Shown here piece by piece: positions 16,921-26,324 of a stretch of DNA of 54,204 nt. Numbering within the stretch: position 1 is the stretch's first letter; the number at the start of each line of letters is the position of its first letter. Both the position numbers and the translations under genes were made by a program. The stretch is from Gammaproteobacteria bacterium. GTDB lineage: Bacteria > Pseudomonadota > Gammaproteobacteria > Natronospirales > REEB76. Under the pieces are notes generated by a model. The model ran no database searches and had not been told where the DNA came from. It saw only the letters and a list, made by a program, of their open reading frames with translations. The stretch is from positions 1-54,204 of the forward strand of contig DAHUYB010000039.1 in assembly GCA_027315405.1 (NCBI GenBank), in the 5' to 3' direction.

Positions 16921-18285
16921 TCACGCCACTCCGGCGGCTTGCCGCGGCAGTTTCAGCACCGCTTCCAGCCCGCCCTCGGGATGATTGCGCAGCGTCAGTG
17001 TGCCGCCATGCAGTACGGCGATGTTGCGCGCGATGCCCAGACCCAGACCGGTGCCCCCACCTGCCTGGCTGCGGGCTTCCTCCAGGCGGTAATAGGGTTC
17101 GAAAACCTTTTCCAGCTGATTCTCGGGTATGCCTTTGCCGGCATCACGGACGCGAATGGTAATCGTCGCGCCGCCGTCCTCCACGCTGATCGCTGCCCGC
17201 TTGCCGTAGCGCACCGCGTTGCCGATCAGGTTCTCAAGACAGCGTCGCAGAGCCTGGGGCCGGCCAGCGAAAAAATGGCTGACGTTGCCTTGCAAGCTTA
17301 CCGGCTGTCCGGTTTCGACTGCGTCTAACTGCACGCTTTCCAGCAACGCCATTAGATCAATGGGCTGCGATGTTTCGTTCATTTCGAGTCCGCGCAGGAA
17401 ATCCAGGGTGGCGTTGGTCATGTTCTCCATATCCTGCAGGTCGCGCACCAGTTTGCCTTTGAGAGTCTCGTCTTCCAGCAACTCCGCCCGCAGCCGCATG
17501 CGCGTTATCGGGGTCTTGAGATCGTGGGAAATGGCGGTCAGCAGGCGCGTGCGATCCTCCACATAACGTACCAGCCGGGTCTGCATCTCGTTGAAGGCGC
17601 GCGCCGCACGGCGCACTTCCACCGGACCCCTTTCCGGGACCGGTGAACGGCGGATATCGCGACCCAGTTCATCGGCGGCAGCAGACAGCACCGAAAGCGG
17701 CCGTGTCATCCAGCGCACCGCGAACAGCGACAACAGGATCACGGCGGTCAACAACACCGCGATATCCACCAGCAACGGATACGGCCAGCCCGCGAGTTGC
17801 AGGGGACGCAGGTGATCGAAGATTACCCACTGACCTCCCCTTATCTGCACTTCGATGATGCTGCGGGTACGGTAACCGAGTTTGAAGGACGCCACCCGCA
17901 CCGGGCGCTGTACCGGCACGTGTAACAGATAACCGCGCACGGCATACCGGGGAAGAAGTTCACGCAACTGGCCTTCAAATGCAACCGCGTCGGCATCCAG
18001 CGGAAGGGCGCCGGCAACCGTTGCATCCGCATTGTCCGCCAAGGTCACCGTGAGCCGCGGCGAAGTAAGAATCCTTGCCACCTGCGCGCGTTCCGCGATG
18101 GGCAATATTTCCATCAGCTGGACTGCTTCGACATCCCTCTGCGCCCATTGCTGATCGCTAAAATACACCAGCGCCTGATCACGCTCGTGCAGACTCAGGA
18201 GTGTGGCGATGATCTGAGCCACGATGAGTCCTGTGATCAGCACCAGCACCAGACGACCAAACAGTGATCGTGGCAACAGGCGCAT
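16921..18285 (-). CDS. EnvZ-like sensor histidine kinase (efflux module 1)
   Basis: 454 residues. Membrane helices at about 9-31 and 168-190 enclose a periplasmic sensor of about 135 residues. A HAMP linker (RWMTRPLSVLSAAADELGRD) leads to the HisKA domain with phospho-acceptor H254 in AISHDLKTPITRMRLRAELL. The HATPase domain has ENLIGNAVRYGKRA, RDAGKGIP and a GGTGLGLGIARNI ATP lid. Its ATG shares one base with the TAA of the regulator (TAATG), so the two are coupled. With that regulator it forms a two-component system facing the divergent tolC-adaptor-RND operon. The signal is unknown. It differs from the second kinase in the window mainly in the periplasmic domain. Confidence 0.94.
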   Translation of the reverse strand: MRLLPRSLFGRLVLVLITGLIVAQIIATLLSLHERDQALVYFSDQQWAQRDVEAVQLMEILPIAERAQVARILTSPRLTVTLADNADATVAGALPLDADAVAFEGQLRELLPRYAVRGYLLHVPVQRPVRVASFKLGYRTRSIIEVQIRGGQWVIFDHLRPLQLAGWPYPLLVDIAVLLTAVILLSLFAVRWMTRPLSVLSAAADELGRDIRRSPVPERGPVEVRRAARAFNEMQTRLVRYVEDRTRLLTAISHDLKTPITRMRLRAELLEDETLKGKLVRDLQDMENMTNATLDFLRGLEMNETSQPIDLMALLESVQLDAVETGQPVSLQGNVSHFFAGRPQALRRCLENLIGNAVRYGKRAAISVEDGGATITIRVRDAGKGIPENQLEKVFEPYYRLEEARSQAGGGTGLGLGIARNIAVLHGGTLTLRNHPEGGLEAVLKLPRQAAGVA

Positions 18286-19010
18286 TACTTTTCCACCTCC
18301 ACGGGCAGTGCGAACACATAACCCTCGCCGCGCACCGCGCGGATGATACCTGGATTACGGCCATCGTCCCGCAACCGTTGACGCAGACGGCTTACCTGCA
18401 CGTCCATGCTGCGGTCAAAGGGGGTGTTACTTTCGTGCCCACGCAGCAACTCCATGAGCCGGTCACGGGAAAGCACCGTGTTGGGATAGCGCAGGAAGAT
18501 GCACAGCAGACGGTATTCCGCGCCCGACAAAGGCACCACCGTACCCTCGGAGTTTTGCAACTGGCGCGTTGTGGTTTGGAGCCGCCAGCCGCCAAAACGA
18601 AAGGCCTGCGCATCCTCGGGCCACAGGTCCTCCGGCAGGCTACGCGCACGTCTCAGCACGCTGTTTATACGCGCGACCAATTCCTGCGGATTGAACGGCT
18701 TTGGTAGGTAATCGTCAGCGCCGGTTTCGAGACCGATGACGCGCTCGGTCTCGCCGCCTCGGGCCGTCAGCATGATGACAGGAATGGTGGAGCGGCGGCG
18801 CAGTTTCCGGCACAGACTGACGCCGTCTTCGCCGGGCAACATCAGATCCAACACCACCATATCGAAATGCAAATCCTCCATGACTTGTTCCATGGAAGGA
18901 CCATCCGCCACGGCGGTCACCCGGAAAGCATGGCGCGTCAGATATTCCTTGAGCAGCGCTCGGATCTCGGTGTCGTCATCCACCACCAGAATATGATCGG
19001 CTGGGGCCAT
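18285..19010 (-). CDS. OmpR-family response regulator (efflux module 1)
   Basis: 241 residues. Receiver domain: acidic triad DDD (11-13), phospho-acceptor D55 in VVLDLMLPGEDG, and K104 in PKPFNPQE. The C-terminal winged helix (about 135-236) has the recognition helix FDRSMDVQVSRLRQRL (198-213) and the wing RAVRGEGYVF. The recognition helix is almost identical to that of the second regulator (32317-33042) and to OmpR of E. coli as I know it, predicting very similar DNA targets. A 10-bp-phased TGTNN repeat (19093-19108) lies in the 234-base divergent gap to the tolC-RND operon. Confidence 0.95.
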   Translation of the reverse strand: MAPADHILVVDDDTEIRALLKEYLTRHAFRVTAVADGPSMEQVMEDLHFDMVVLDLMLPGEDGVSLCRKLRRRSTIPVIMLTARGGETERVIGLETGADDYLPKPFNPQELVARINSVLRRARSLPEDLWPEDAQAFRFGGWRLQTTTRQLQNSEGTVVPLSGAEYRLLCIFLRYPNTVLSRDRLMELLRGHESNTPFDRSMDVQVSRLRQRLRDDGRNPGIIRAVRGEGYVFALPVEVEK

Positions 19011-19092
19011 ATCCGCTACTTATGTTGAGGACCCGGAAATGTGAAATTTTATCCTGCGCGTGCGCAGCCTACGCTCCGCAAGCGGATGGATT

Positions 19093-19108
19093 TGTATCAA
19101 AGTGTAAC
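19093..19108 (+). promoter_or_regulatory. Predicted OmpR-type operator, site 1
   Basis: TGTATCAAAGTGTAAC reads TGTAT-CAAAG-TGTAA-C: two TGTAN half-sites with 10-bp phasing, as bound by tandem OmpR-family dimers. It lies 83 bases from the regulator start and 137 bases from the tolC start. Three more copies of the pattern occur at 26879, 27209 and 32257. Confidence 0.55.
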
Positions 19109-19244
19109 GCCCTGTTTTGTGTCGCGCTGCAATGCGAAAATAGACCCTCGTCGAATGCCCGGTCAATGAACTTAATGGCTTCGCGGCAAGTCACAGCATG
19201 ACCTGCCAGACAAACAACGCTGCCCACGGACAACTATCGCCGTC

Positions 19245-20591
19245 ATGTCGCTGCCAAAACCTTTCCACTGTCTCGCCATGGCGGCTAGCCTGATCTTCCT
19301 CGTGGCCGCGGCACCGATCATGGCAACACCGGTACCGCAATTCGCGCACCCCTTCACGCTGGTGGAACTGACCGACATGGCGCTCACCAATAATCCGCAG
19401 ACGAAACTCGCCTGGGCGGAAATCCGCTCCAGTCAGGCGGGTGTGGAGCTGGCGCGGGCCGGTTACTGGCCCCAGATCAGCGCCAGTTACAGCATCACCC
19501 GCAGCCGTACCGTGAACTTCACCGGCGCCTCCAACAGCGCCCAAACGCGCTACTCGCCCAGTATCAGCCTGAGTTACCTGCTGTGGGATTTTGGTAACCG
19601 TTCCGGTACTCTGGATTCAGCCAAGTTTGCGCTCACCGCCGCCGAGCTTGCCAACAGCCAGACGCTGCAGGATGTGATCCTGGCGGTGGAACAGGACTAT
19701 TACCAGGTACTGGGCTTGCAGGCGCTTGAACAAGCCGACCAGCTGAGTGTAAAGGATGCGGAGACCAGCTTGGATGCCGCCCGCCAGAACCAGAAGTCCG
19801 GCCTGGCCACGGTGGGTGACCTGTACCAGGCGGAATCCGCATTAGCGGGCGCCCAGCTCAGCTTGCAGCAAACTCAAGGGAATCTGGCGGTAGCCCAGGG
19901 CACCTTGGCGGTGGCCGTGGGCTTTCCTGCCGATACCACTCTGAAGCTCACGCCCTGGAACCAAAACGTGACGGCGGTGATGCCGAAAGCCACGATCGAA
20001 ACGCTGTTGGATCAGGCCCGCGAGGCACGACCGGAGTTGCTGGCATCCAAGGCCAGTGAACAGGCGGCCATCGCCAACTTGGAAGCCACCCGCAGCCGCG
20101 GCCTGCCGAACCTCACCCTGGACGCCAATGCCGGCCGCACCCGCACGGTCAGCAGCGGGCTGAGCCAAACCGCCAGCAACTATAGTGCCGGTCTAACCCT
20201 GAGCATCCCGCTGTTCGCTGGCTTTGGCGATGAAGCCGCCAATAGACAGGCGCAAGCCGCGATCGACATCAGTCAAGCCACCGCGGCGCAGTTAATTCAA
20301 CAAGTGGAGCTGGAGGTCTGGCAAGCCTATCAGAATCTGCACACCGCGGTGGTGAGCCTCACGACCACCGGCGTGCAGTTAAAAAGCGCGCAGCAGGCCG
20401 AGGACGTGGAAATCGCCCGTTATCACATCGGGTTGGATCCGATCCTGAACTTGCTGACGGCCCAACAAACGCTGGCCAGCGCCCGTGCGCAACAGGTACA
20501 GGCAAGGCTCAACTGGTTCACGGCGCTGGCTGCCCTCGGCCATGCCGTGGGCGGTCTTAATGCCCCGACCGAAGCAACGGAGTTACCGTGA
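19245..20591 (+). CDS. TolC-family outer-membrane efflux protein (RND operon)
   Basis: 448 residues with a signal peptide (LAMAASLIFLVAAAPIMATP, cleavage near residue 28). The start of the first OEP repeat, FTLVELTDMALTNNPQTKLAW, and a second repeat opening LLDQAREARPELLASKASE give the usual internal duplication, with long Ala/Gln-rich helices. YLLWDFGNRSGTLDSAK is typical of efflux-type rather than secretion-type TolC. It would form the outer-membrane duct of the tripartite pump encoded by the next two genes. The adaptor start GTG overlaps its stop (GTGA). No strong ribosome site precedes the ATG at 19245. Confidence 0.93.
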   Translation: MSLPKPFHCLAMAASLIFLVAAAPIMATPVPQFAHPFTLVELTDMALTNNPQTKLAWAEIRSSQAGVELARAGYWPQISASYSITRSRTVNFTGASNSAQTRYSPSISLSYLLWDFGNRSGTLDSAKFALTAAELANSQTLQDVILAVEQDYYQVLGLQALEQADQLSVKDAETSLDAARQNQKSGLATVGDLYQAESALAGAQLSLQQTQGNLAVAQGTLAVAVGFPADTTLKLTPWNQNVTAVMPKATIETLLDQAREARPELLASKASEQAAIANLEATRSRGLPNLTLDANAGRTRTVSSGLSQTASNYSAGLTLSIPLFAGFGDEAANRQAQAAIDISQATAAQLIQQVELEVWQAYQNLHTAVVSLTTTGVQLKSAQQAEDVEIARYHIGLDPILNLLTAQQTLASARAQQVQARLNWFTALAALGHAVGGLNAPTEATELP

Positions 20592-21703
20592 ATAAGAAAG
20601 TAAAATATCTCTCCATCGGCGGACTGATCGTCATCATACTGGTGGTGCTGGTCGCCTGGCGCATCATCAGCAATGCCCGTATTGCGGATGCCAAACGTAT
20701 CACGCCGCCATTGCCGGTGGATGTCACCCACGCTGTCATTAAACCCATGCCGGTTCAATTCACGGCGGTGGGACAGGTGCAATCGGAACACACGGTCGCG
20801 GTGCAACCTCAGATCAGCGGCGTGCTCAAGCAAGTGTTCTTCCGGGAAGGTCAGTATGTACATCCAGGTCAGCCTCTGTTTCTGATTGATCCCGCACCGT
20901 TTCAAGCCGCCCTGGCATCCGCCAAGGCGGCCTACCTGACCGCTAAAGCCCAAGCTGACCGGGAAGCACCGCTGGCCGCGAAGGATTACATCTCGCCGCA
21001 GGGTTATGAAAGCACTGTAGCCACCGCAACCCAGGCCAAAGCCGCCTTGCAACAGGCCGAGATCAATCTTTCCTATACCAGCATTAAATCCCCGATTGAC
21101 GGCCTCACCGGTAATCTTGCGGTCAAGGCTGGCAATGTGGTCACGCCTACCGCCGCCACGCCCCTGGTCACCATCAACCAGATGAAGCCTATCCTGGTGC
21201 AATTCACCATTCCCCAGCAGACACTCTCCGAGGTGCGCCATTACGATGCCGCACACAGCATTACGGTCTTCGTTACCAATGAGGATGGCAGCGGCATTCT
21301 GGACCAAGGCAAACTGGTCTTTATAGATAACACGGTGAACAACACCACCGGCACGGTCATGCTCAAAGCGGAAATACCCAACCAGCACGTACAGCTGTGG
21401 CCTGGCCAATATGTGGGAGTCATCCTGCAACTGGCGGTGCAGCCGGATGCCGTGGTGATTCCGGACAGCGCGGTACAAACCGGCCAGAACGGCAACTTCG
21501 TGTACCGCGTCGAGGCCGGTAAGGCAATCATTGTGCCGGTGACCGTGAACCGCCAAGTCGGGAATGAAGCCGTGATTTCCCAGGGACTCAAAAGCGGAGA
21601 GGTGGTGGTCACACGCGTGCCGCGCACCCTGCGCCCCGGCCTGCGCGTGGTATCCAGTAAAGCCGCCTCCGGCAGCCGCGCCAAACCGCAAGGCACGCCG
21701 TGA
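20588..21703 (+). CDS. RND efflux periplasmic adaptor (MdtA-like)
   Basis: 371 residues from the GTG at 20588, which overlaps the tolC stop. An N-terminal signal anchor (LSIGGLIVIILVVLVAW), the barrel-sandwich half QPQISGVLKQVFFREGQYVHPGQPLF, a short coiled-coil hairpin (about 100-150), the second half INLSYTSIKSPIDGLTG, a beta-barrel with a VQFTIPQQ strand and a membrane-proximal domain (IPDSAVQTGQNGNFVYRVE) are all seen. This is the layout of AcrA/MdtA adaptors. It bridges the RND pump and the TolC homologue in the same operon. No lipobox Cys is present, so it is anchored by its N-terminal helix. Confidence 0.95.
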   Translation: MNKKVKYLSIGGLIVIILVVLVAWRIISNARIADAKRITPPLPVDVTHAVIKPMPVQFTAVGQVQSEHTVAVQPQISGVLKQVFFREGQYVHPGQPLFLIDPAPFQAALASAKAAYLTAKAQADREAPLAAKDYISPQGYESTVATATQAKAALQQAEINLSYTSIKSPIDGLTGNLAVKAGNVVTPTAATPLVTINQMKPILVQFTIPQQTLSEVRHYDAAHSITVFVTNEDGSGILDQGKLVFIDNTVNNTTGTVMLKAEIPNQHVQLWPGQYVGVILQLAVQPDAVVIPDSAVQTGQNGNFVYRVEAGKAIIVPVTVNRQVGNEAVISQGLKSGEVVVTRVPRTLRPGLRVVSSKAASGSRAKPQGTP

Positions 21704-24700
21704 AAGTCAATCTGTCCGCGCCTTTCATTCACCGTCCGGTGATGACCACGGTGATCACGTCAGCATTGCTGATTTTCGGCCTGGTGGCGTATTTCACCCT
21801 GCCGGTCAGCGAACTCCCGAACGTGGACTTCCCCACCATCAATGTAAGCGCCGACTTGCCCGGCGCCGACCCCGAAACCATGGCAGCCTCGGTGGCCACG
21901 CCCCTGGAGCGGCAGTTCACCACCATTCAGGGGCTGTCCTCCATGAGTTCCGTGAGTAATACCGGCAGCACTGATATCACCCTGCAGTTTGACCTGTCCC
22001 GGAATATTGATGCCGCCGCCATGGACGTGCAGACCGCCATCTCGCAGGCCATCCGCCAGTTACCCACCAACATGCCGACACCGCCGCACCTGTTCAAGGA
22101 AAATCCGTCGGCGTCGCCCATCATTTTCATGGCGCTCACCGCCAAGGACATCCCGCTCACCGAGTTGGACGAATACGCCGAAACGCGGGTCGCGGAACAG
22201 ATTTCCATGGTCCCGGGCGTGGCCCAGGTAAACGTGTTCGGCGCGAAAAAATACGCCGTGCGTCTGTACATGAACCCCTACGCTTTGGCGGCCCGCAACC
22301 TGGCGATTACTCAGGTGGTCCAGGCGGTGCAGACCGGCAACACTAATCTGCCCTCGGGTACACTCTACGGTGCCACCCGTACCTACACCGTGCAGGCCGA
22401 CGGTCAGCTCACCAATGCCCAAGCCTACAACAACCTAGTGGTGGCTTATCAGCATGATGCACCGGTAAAACTCTCCGATGTAGGCCAGGCAGTGAACAGC
22501 GTCGAGGCCGACAAGCAGCTCACCGAGGTATTCGACAACACCGGCCGCAATCATTCACTTGAGCCTTCCATCATGCTGTCGGTACAGCGCCAGCCCGGCT
22601 CCAACGCGGTGGAGATTTCCAAGGCTATTCACGCCCTGCTGCCGGCACTTTCCCGCGAGGCGCCCGGCGACGCGCGGTTGTTCATTTTTCACGACCACAC
22701 CGACTATGTGAACGGTTCCATCAAGGAGGTCAAATTCACGCTGCTCTTGGCCATGATCTTGGTGGTCGGTGTGATCTTCGTGTTCCTGCGCAATATCCGT
22801 GCCACGCTGATCAGCGCCCTGGCGCTGCCCACTTCCATTATCGGCACGTTTGCGGTGATGAAACTCGCCGGCTTCAGCCTCGACAATCTATCGCTCATGG
22901 CGCTGGTGTTGTGCGTGGGTTTCGTGGTGGATGACGCCATCGTGATGCTGGAAAACATTGTGCGCTATCGCGAAAAGGGCGGGTCCTCGCTGCGCGCGGC
23001 GCTTATCGGCAGCAAGGAAATCGGTTTCACCGTGGTATCCATGACCCTGTCACTGGTGGCGGTGTTTATCCCGATCCTGCTGATGGGTGGCATTCTCGGG
23101 CGCCTGTTCCGGGAGTTCGCCCTGACCGTGGCGATCGCCATCCTGATTTCCGGCTTAGTATCCCTCACTCTTACGCCCATGCTGTGCAGCCGCTTCCTCA
23201 AGGAGAGTAAGCGCCACGGCCGGCTATACGGGGCGCTCGAAAAAGGTTTTGAGCGGATACGCGATGGCTACGGCCGGACACTTACTTGGTCAGTGGACCA
23301 CTGGCGCAGCATGCTGGCGCTCGCCGGCCTGATGCTGGTGCTGACATTCTATTTCTTCGTGGTGGTGCCCAAAGGTTTTATCCCCACCGAGGATACCGGA
23401 CTCATCATCGGTAGCACCCAAGCCCCCGAGGGGGTCACCTTTAAGGAACTGCAGAGCCTGCAGCAACGCCTGGCGCGCATCGTACGCCAGAATCCCAACG
23501 TGGCGTCCGCCATCTCCAGCTCCGGCCAGGGCCAAGGCGGCGCGGCCGGCGGCAACGTGGGACGTCTTTTCATCATGCTGAAACCCATGAGCGAGCGGCG
23601 CGCCAACGCTGACGAAGTCATCCAGCAGCTGCGCAAGGCGGTGGCGCCGGTGCGTGACATGCAGGTGTTTTTCCAAAATCCGCCCGCCATCCGCATCGGC
23701 AGCATCGGCGGCAACGGCAGCTATCAATACGTGCTGCAGGGCCTGGACGTGAATACCCTGGACAAAGCCGCAGCCGACTTCCTGCCAAAGCTGCAGAAGG
23801 TATCCGGCATCCAGGATGTAAACAGCGACCTGGAACTCAACAATCCGCAAATCAATGTACGCATCCTGCGTGACACCGCCTCCACGCTGGGCGTAACCGC
23901 CTCGCAAATCCAGCAGACCCTGTATGATGCCTATGGCGGCAATCAGATCAGTACCATTTTCGGTTCCACCAACGAATATTACGTGATCATGCAGCTTGCG
24001 CCGCAGTACCAATCTGATATGGCAGCTTTGAATGCGCTCTATGTTCAGGGCAGCAGCGGCACGCTAGTGCCGTTGCGCAGTGTGGCCGACATCACGCCCG
24101 GCGTCGGCCCACTGCAGGTGGACCATTACCAGCAGCTGCCCTCGGTCACCTTTTCCTTCAATCTGGCGCCGGGCGTGTCGTTGGGAGATGTCACCGGCCG
24201 CATCGAGCAATTGGCGAGTAGCACGCTGCCGGCGGATATCACCGGCGTGTTCGCCGGAAATGCGGCCACCTTCAAGCAGTCCATGGTGGATCTGCCAATT
24301 CTGCTGATCATTACCATCCTGGTGATCTACATGGTGCTCGCCATCCTCTACGAGCATTTCATCCACCCGGTCACCATTCTCACGGCGTTGCCGCTCGCCA
24401 TGGTGGGGGCACTGCTCACGCTGATCCTGTTCGGACAACAACTCAACATCTACAGCTTTGTGGGCCTCATCATGCTCGTGGGTCTGGTGAAGAAGAACGG
24501 CATCATCATGGTGGATTTCGCCATCCAGATGAAACGCGAGAAAAATCTTTCCTCCCGGGACGCCATCATTGAGGCCTGCCTGGTGCGTTTCCGGCCCATT
24601 ATGATGACCACCATGGCCGCGATTCTGGGCGTGCTGCCCATAGCGCTCGGCACCGGCATGGGTGCGGAAGCACGCCGGCCGCTGGGTATCGCGGTGGTGG

Positions 24701-24840
24701 GCGGCCTGATCTTCTCCCAGGCCCTCACGCTTTACATCACGCCGGCGTTCTACGTGGCCATGGAACACCTCACGGACCGGTTGCGCAAGCGCTCTCCACA
24801 CGCGCATTCCGCCACACCGAAACCTCAGGAGGGTGGCTGA
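21700..24840 (+). CDS. RND multidrug efflux pump, HAE-1 family (MdtB/MdtC-like)
   Basis: 1046 residues, the normal length, from a GTG at 21700 overlapping the adaptor stop. The internal duplication of RND pumps is present: TM1 (residues 13-31), a large porter domain, TM2-7, a second porter domain (about 560-870) and TM8-12. The proton-relay pair D411-D412 lies in FVVDDAIVMLENI (TM4), and the TM10 Lys in LVKKNGIIMVDFA. LPNVDFPTI and SVATPLERQF are closest to the MdtB/MdtC branch, known for bile salts, novobiocin and similar compounds in enterics; the substrate here is unknown. Unlike mdtBC there is only one pump gene, so a homotrimer is expected. Confidence 0.96.
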   Translation: MKVNLSAPFIHRPVMTTVITSALLIFGLVAYFTLPVSELPNVDFPTINVSADLPGADPETMAASVATPLERQFTTIQGLSSMSSVSNTGSTDITLQFDLSRNIDAAAMDVQTAISQAIRQLPTNMPTPPHLFKENPSASPIIFMALTAKDIPLTELDEYAETRVAEQISMVPGVAQVNVFGAKKYAVRLYMNPYALAARNLAITQVVQAVQTGNTNLPSGTLYGATRTYTVQADGQLTNAQAYNNLVVAYQHDAPVKLSDVGQAVNSVEADKQLTEVFDNTGRNHSLEPSIMLSVQRQPGSNAVEISKAIHALLPALSREAPGDARLFIFHDHTDYVNGSIKEVKFTLLLAMILVVGVIFVFLRNIRATLISALALPTSIIGTFAVMKLAGFSLDNLSLMALVLCVGFVVDDAIVMLENIVRYREKGGSSLRAALIGSKEIGFTVVSMTLSLVAVFIPILLMGGILGRLFREFALTVAIAILISGLVSLTLTPMLCSRFLKESKRHGRLYGALEKGFERIRDGYGRTLTWSVDHWRSMLALAGLMLVLTFYFFVVVPKGFIPTEDTGLIIGSTQAPEGVTFKELQSLQQRLARIVRQNPNVASAISSSGQGQGGAAGGNVGRLFIMLKPMSERRANADEVIQQLRKAVAPVRDMQVFFQNPPAIRIGSIGGNGSYQYVLQGLDVNTLDKAAADFLPKLQKVSGIQDVNSDLELNNPQINVRILRDTASTLGVTASQIQQTLYDAYGGNQISTIFGSTNEYYVIMQLAPQYQSDMAALNALYVQGSSGTLVPLRSVADITPGVGPLQVDHYQQLPSVTFSFNLAPGVSLGDVTGRIEQLASSTLPADITGVFAGNAATFKQSMVDLPILLIITILVIYMVLAILYEHFIHPVTILTALPLAMVGALLTLILFGQQLNIYSFVGLIMLVGLVKKNGIIMVDFAIQMKREKNLSSRDAIIEACLVRFRPIMMTTMAAILGVLPIALGTGMGAEARRPLGIAVVGGLIFSQALTLYITPAFYVAMEHLTDRLRKRSPHAHSATPKPQEGG

Positions 24841-24864
24841 TTTCTTACCTGTAAGAGGAACACC

Positions 24865-25587
24865 ATGAGCAGCCCAACCAACACTCAAATCAGCGAAACC
24901 TTAAAGGGCTATGCCGCACACCCGCAGGGCCATGGCCGCTTCCCGGGAGTGGTGGTCATGATGGAAGCCTACGGCATCACCGGCCATATCCACGGCGTAT
25001 GCGAACGCCTGGCGAAAGCAGGTTTTGTGGCATTGGCGCCAGACATCTTTCATGGCGAGGTCATCAGCTACGCCGACATGGATAAAGCCATGGCTAAAAT
25101 CCCGACACTGCGTGATCAACCGATATTGCAGGAAATCGGTCAGTCACTGGACTGGCTCGCGGCCCACAAGCATGTGGTACCCAAACGCCTTGGGATCATC
25201 GGTTTCTGCATGGGGGGAAGGCTGGCGTTTTTGGCAAACTGCCGCTTCCCTGAGCGGCTCAAAGCGGCAGTGGGATATTACGGAGGCGGCATCGCGCCGC
25301 AGGGTCCGGACCGTTTTCGCCGCACGCCACCCATCGGCGAAGCAGATAAGATGCAAGCGCCGATCCTTCTCGGATACGGCGCCGAGGATCAGGGCATCCT
25401 GCCGGCTGAACATGCGCGCATTGTCGAGACTCTGTCCACTGCCAAAAAACGTTATAGCCTCGCCGTCTACCCCGGCGCCGGTCACGCTTTCCTGTGTGAG
25501 GAGCGCACCAACTATGCACCGCAAGCCGCGGAACACGCTTGGCGCGAAATTATCGCGTTCCTGCAGGCGAACCTGGCTATTGATTAA
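24865..25587 (+). CDS. Dienelactone hydrolase-family protein
   Basis: 240 residues, alpha/beta-hydrolase fold. The nucleophile elbow is GFCMGG with C115; the other triad members are D175 (GAEDQG) and H207 (GAGHAF), the Cys-Asp-His set of dienelactone hydrolases. It has no signal peptide, so it is cytoplasmic. AGAGG lies just before the ATG. It starts 24 bases after the RND pump gene on the same strand and may be cotranscribed. Many DLH-family proteins act on substrates other than dienelactones and no aromatic-degradation genes are nearby, so the substrate is left open. Confidence 0.92.
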   Translation: MSSPTNTQISETLKGYAAHPQGHGRFPGVVVMMEAYGITGHIHGVCERLAKAGFVALAPDIFHGEVISYADMDKAMAKIPTLRDQPILQEIGQSLDWLAAHKHVVPKRLGIIGFCMGGRLAFLANCRFPERLKAAVGYYGGGIAPQGPDRFRRTPPIGEADKMQAPILLGYGAEDQGILPAEHARIVETLSTAKKRYSLAVYPGAGHAFLCEERTNYAPQAAEHAWREIIAFLQANLAID

Positions 25588-25793
25588 TTCTGTGGCCATG
25601 GGAGCCCGTCCTTGGGTGTTTGACAAATCCTTAAAAGATGATGTCCGCCCTGCTCTTTGATTGATCTGCCGACATAACCACGACTGCCGCGCGCCATCGA
25701 TGGTTTATAACAATTGACAATGATCAATAATGCCCCGCGAAGGTGCCTGTCATCGGACACGCTCGCCGCTTTTACTCAAACCGACGGATTGCC

Positions 25794-26303
25794 CTACGTT
25801 GGCGGCGGCGGTGGTGGCTGCCCCGGAGGCGGCGGTGGCGGTTCCGAAGGCGGTGGCGGGGGCACATAGTTCGGCGCCGCATAGCCAGGCACCTGATTGC
25901 CCTTGGCGTACATGCACTGCGCATAAGCAATATTGTAGCGTTGCTGCATAGTCATATTGGTCTGCCCCGCGGCACCCGCACCGGCAGCGGTACCAAACAG
26001 CAGGCCGGTGGCGGCGCCGCCCTGCGCGCCGTTGCGACCGCCACCCAGCAATGCGCCTGCGGCGGCACCAATTACAGCCCCGGCGACTGCCCCTCCGACC
26101 ACCTGATTATTGGCCACCCGATTCGGATTCGCGCCCAGCTGTTCTCGGGCGTATTGCCTGCAGATGTTGTTGTCCGCTTCAAACACCTCGAAGGGCATTC
26201 CCGGAGCCGGCATGATCGCGATGGTCGGCGCTACTGGAACTTGTGCGCATCCCACCAGCGCCGCCACCACGGCGATCCCCAACAACGATTTAGGCATAGG
26301 CAT
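25794..26303 (-). CDS. Glycine-zipper lipoprotein with polyproline tail
   Basis: 169 residues from the ATG at 26303 (AAGGAG 6 bases upstream; a TTG at 26318 opens the frame). The lipobox LVGC puts the lipidated Cys at residue 19. A segment with Cys (NNICRQYAREQLG) follows, then a Gly-zipper (about 68-113, GGAVAGAVIGAAAGALLGGG and onwards) that could insert into or span a membrane. Then comes a conserved QQRYNIAYAQCMYAKGNQVPGY. The last 25 residues are runs of Pro. It resembles YMGG/Gly-zipper envelope proteins of unknown role. It lies 21 bases downstream of another envelope-protein gene (26325-26777), making a likely operon. Confidence 0.8.
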   Translation of the reverse strand: MPMPKSLLGIAVVAALVGCAQVPVAPTIAIMPAPGMPFEVFEADNNICRQYAREQLGANPNRVANNQVVGGAVAGAVIGAAAGALLGGGRNGAQGGAATGLLFGTAAGAGAAGQTNMTMQQRYNIAYAQCMYAKGNQVPGYAAPNYVPPPPPSEPPPPPPGQPPPPPPT

Positions 26304-26324
26304 GACTTTCTCCTTCAATAAAGC

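Noticed and set aside
20423-21691. 422-codon minus-strand frame opposite the RND adaptor
   Set aside because: It is antisense to a canonical membrane-fusion protein in a tight operon, with no family motifs of its own.
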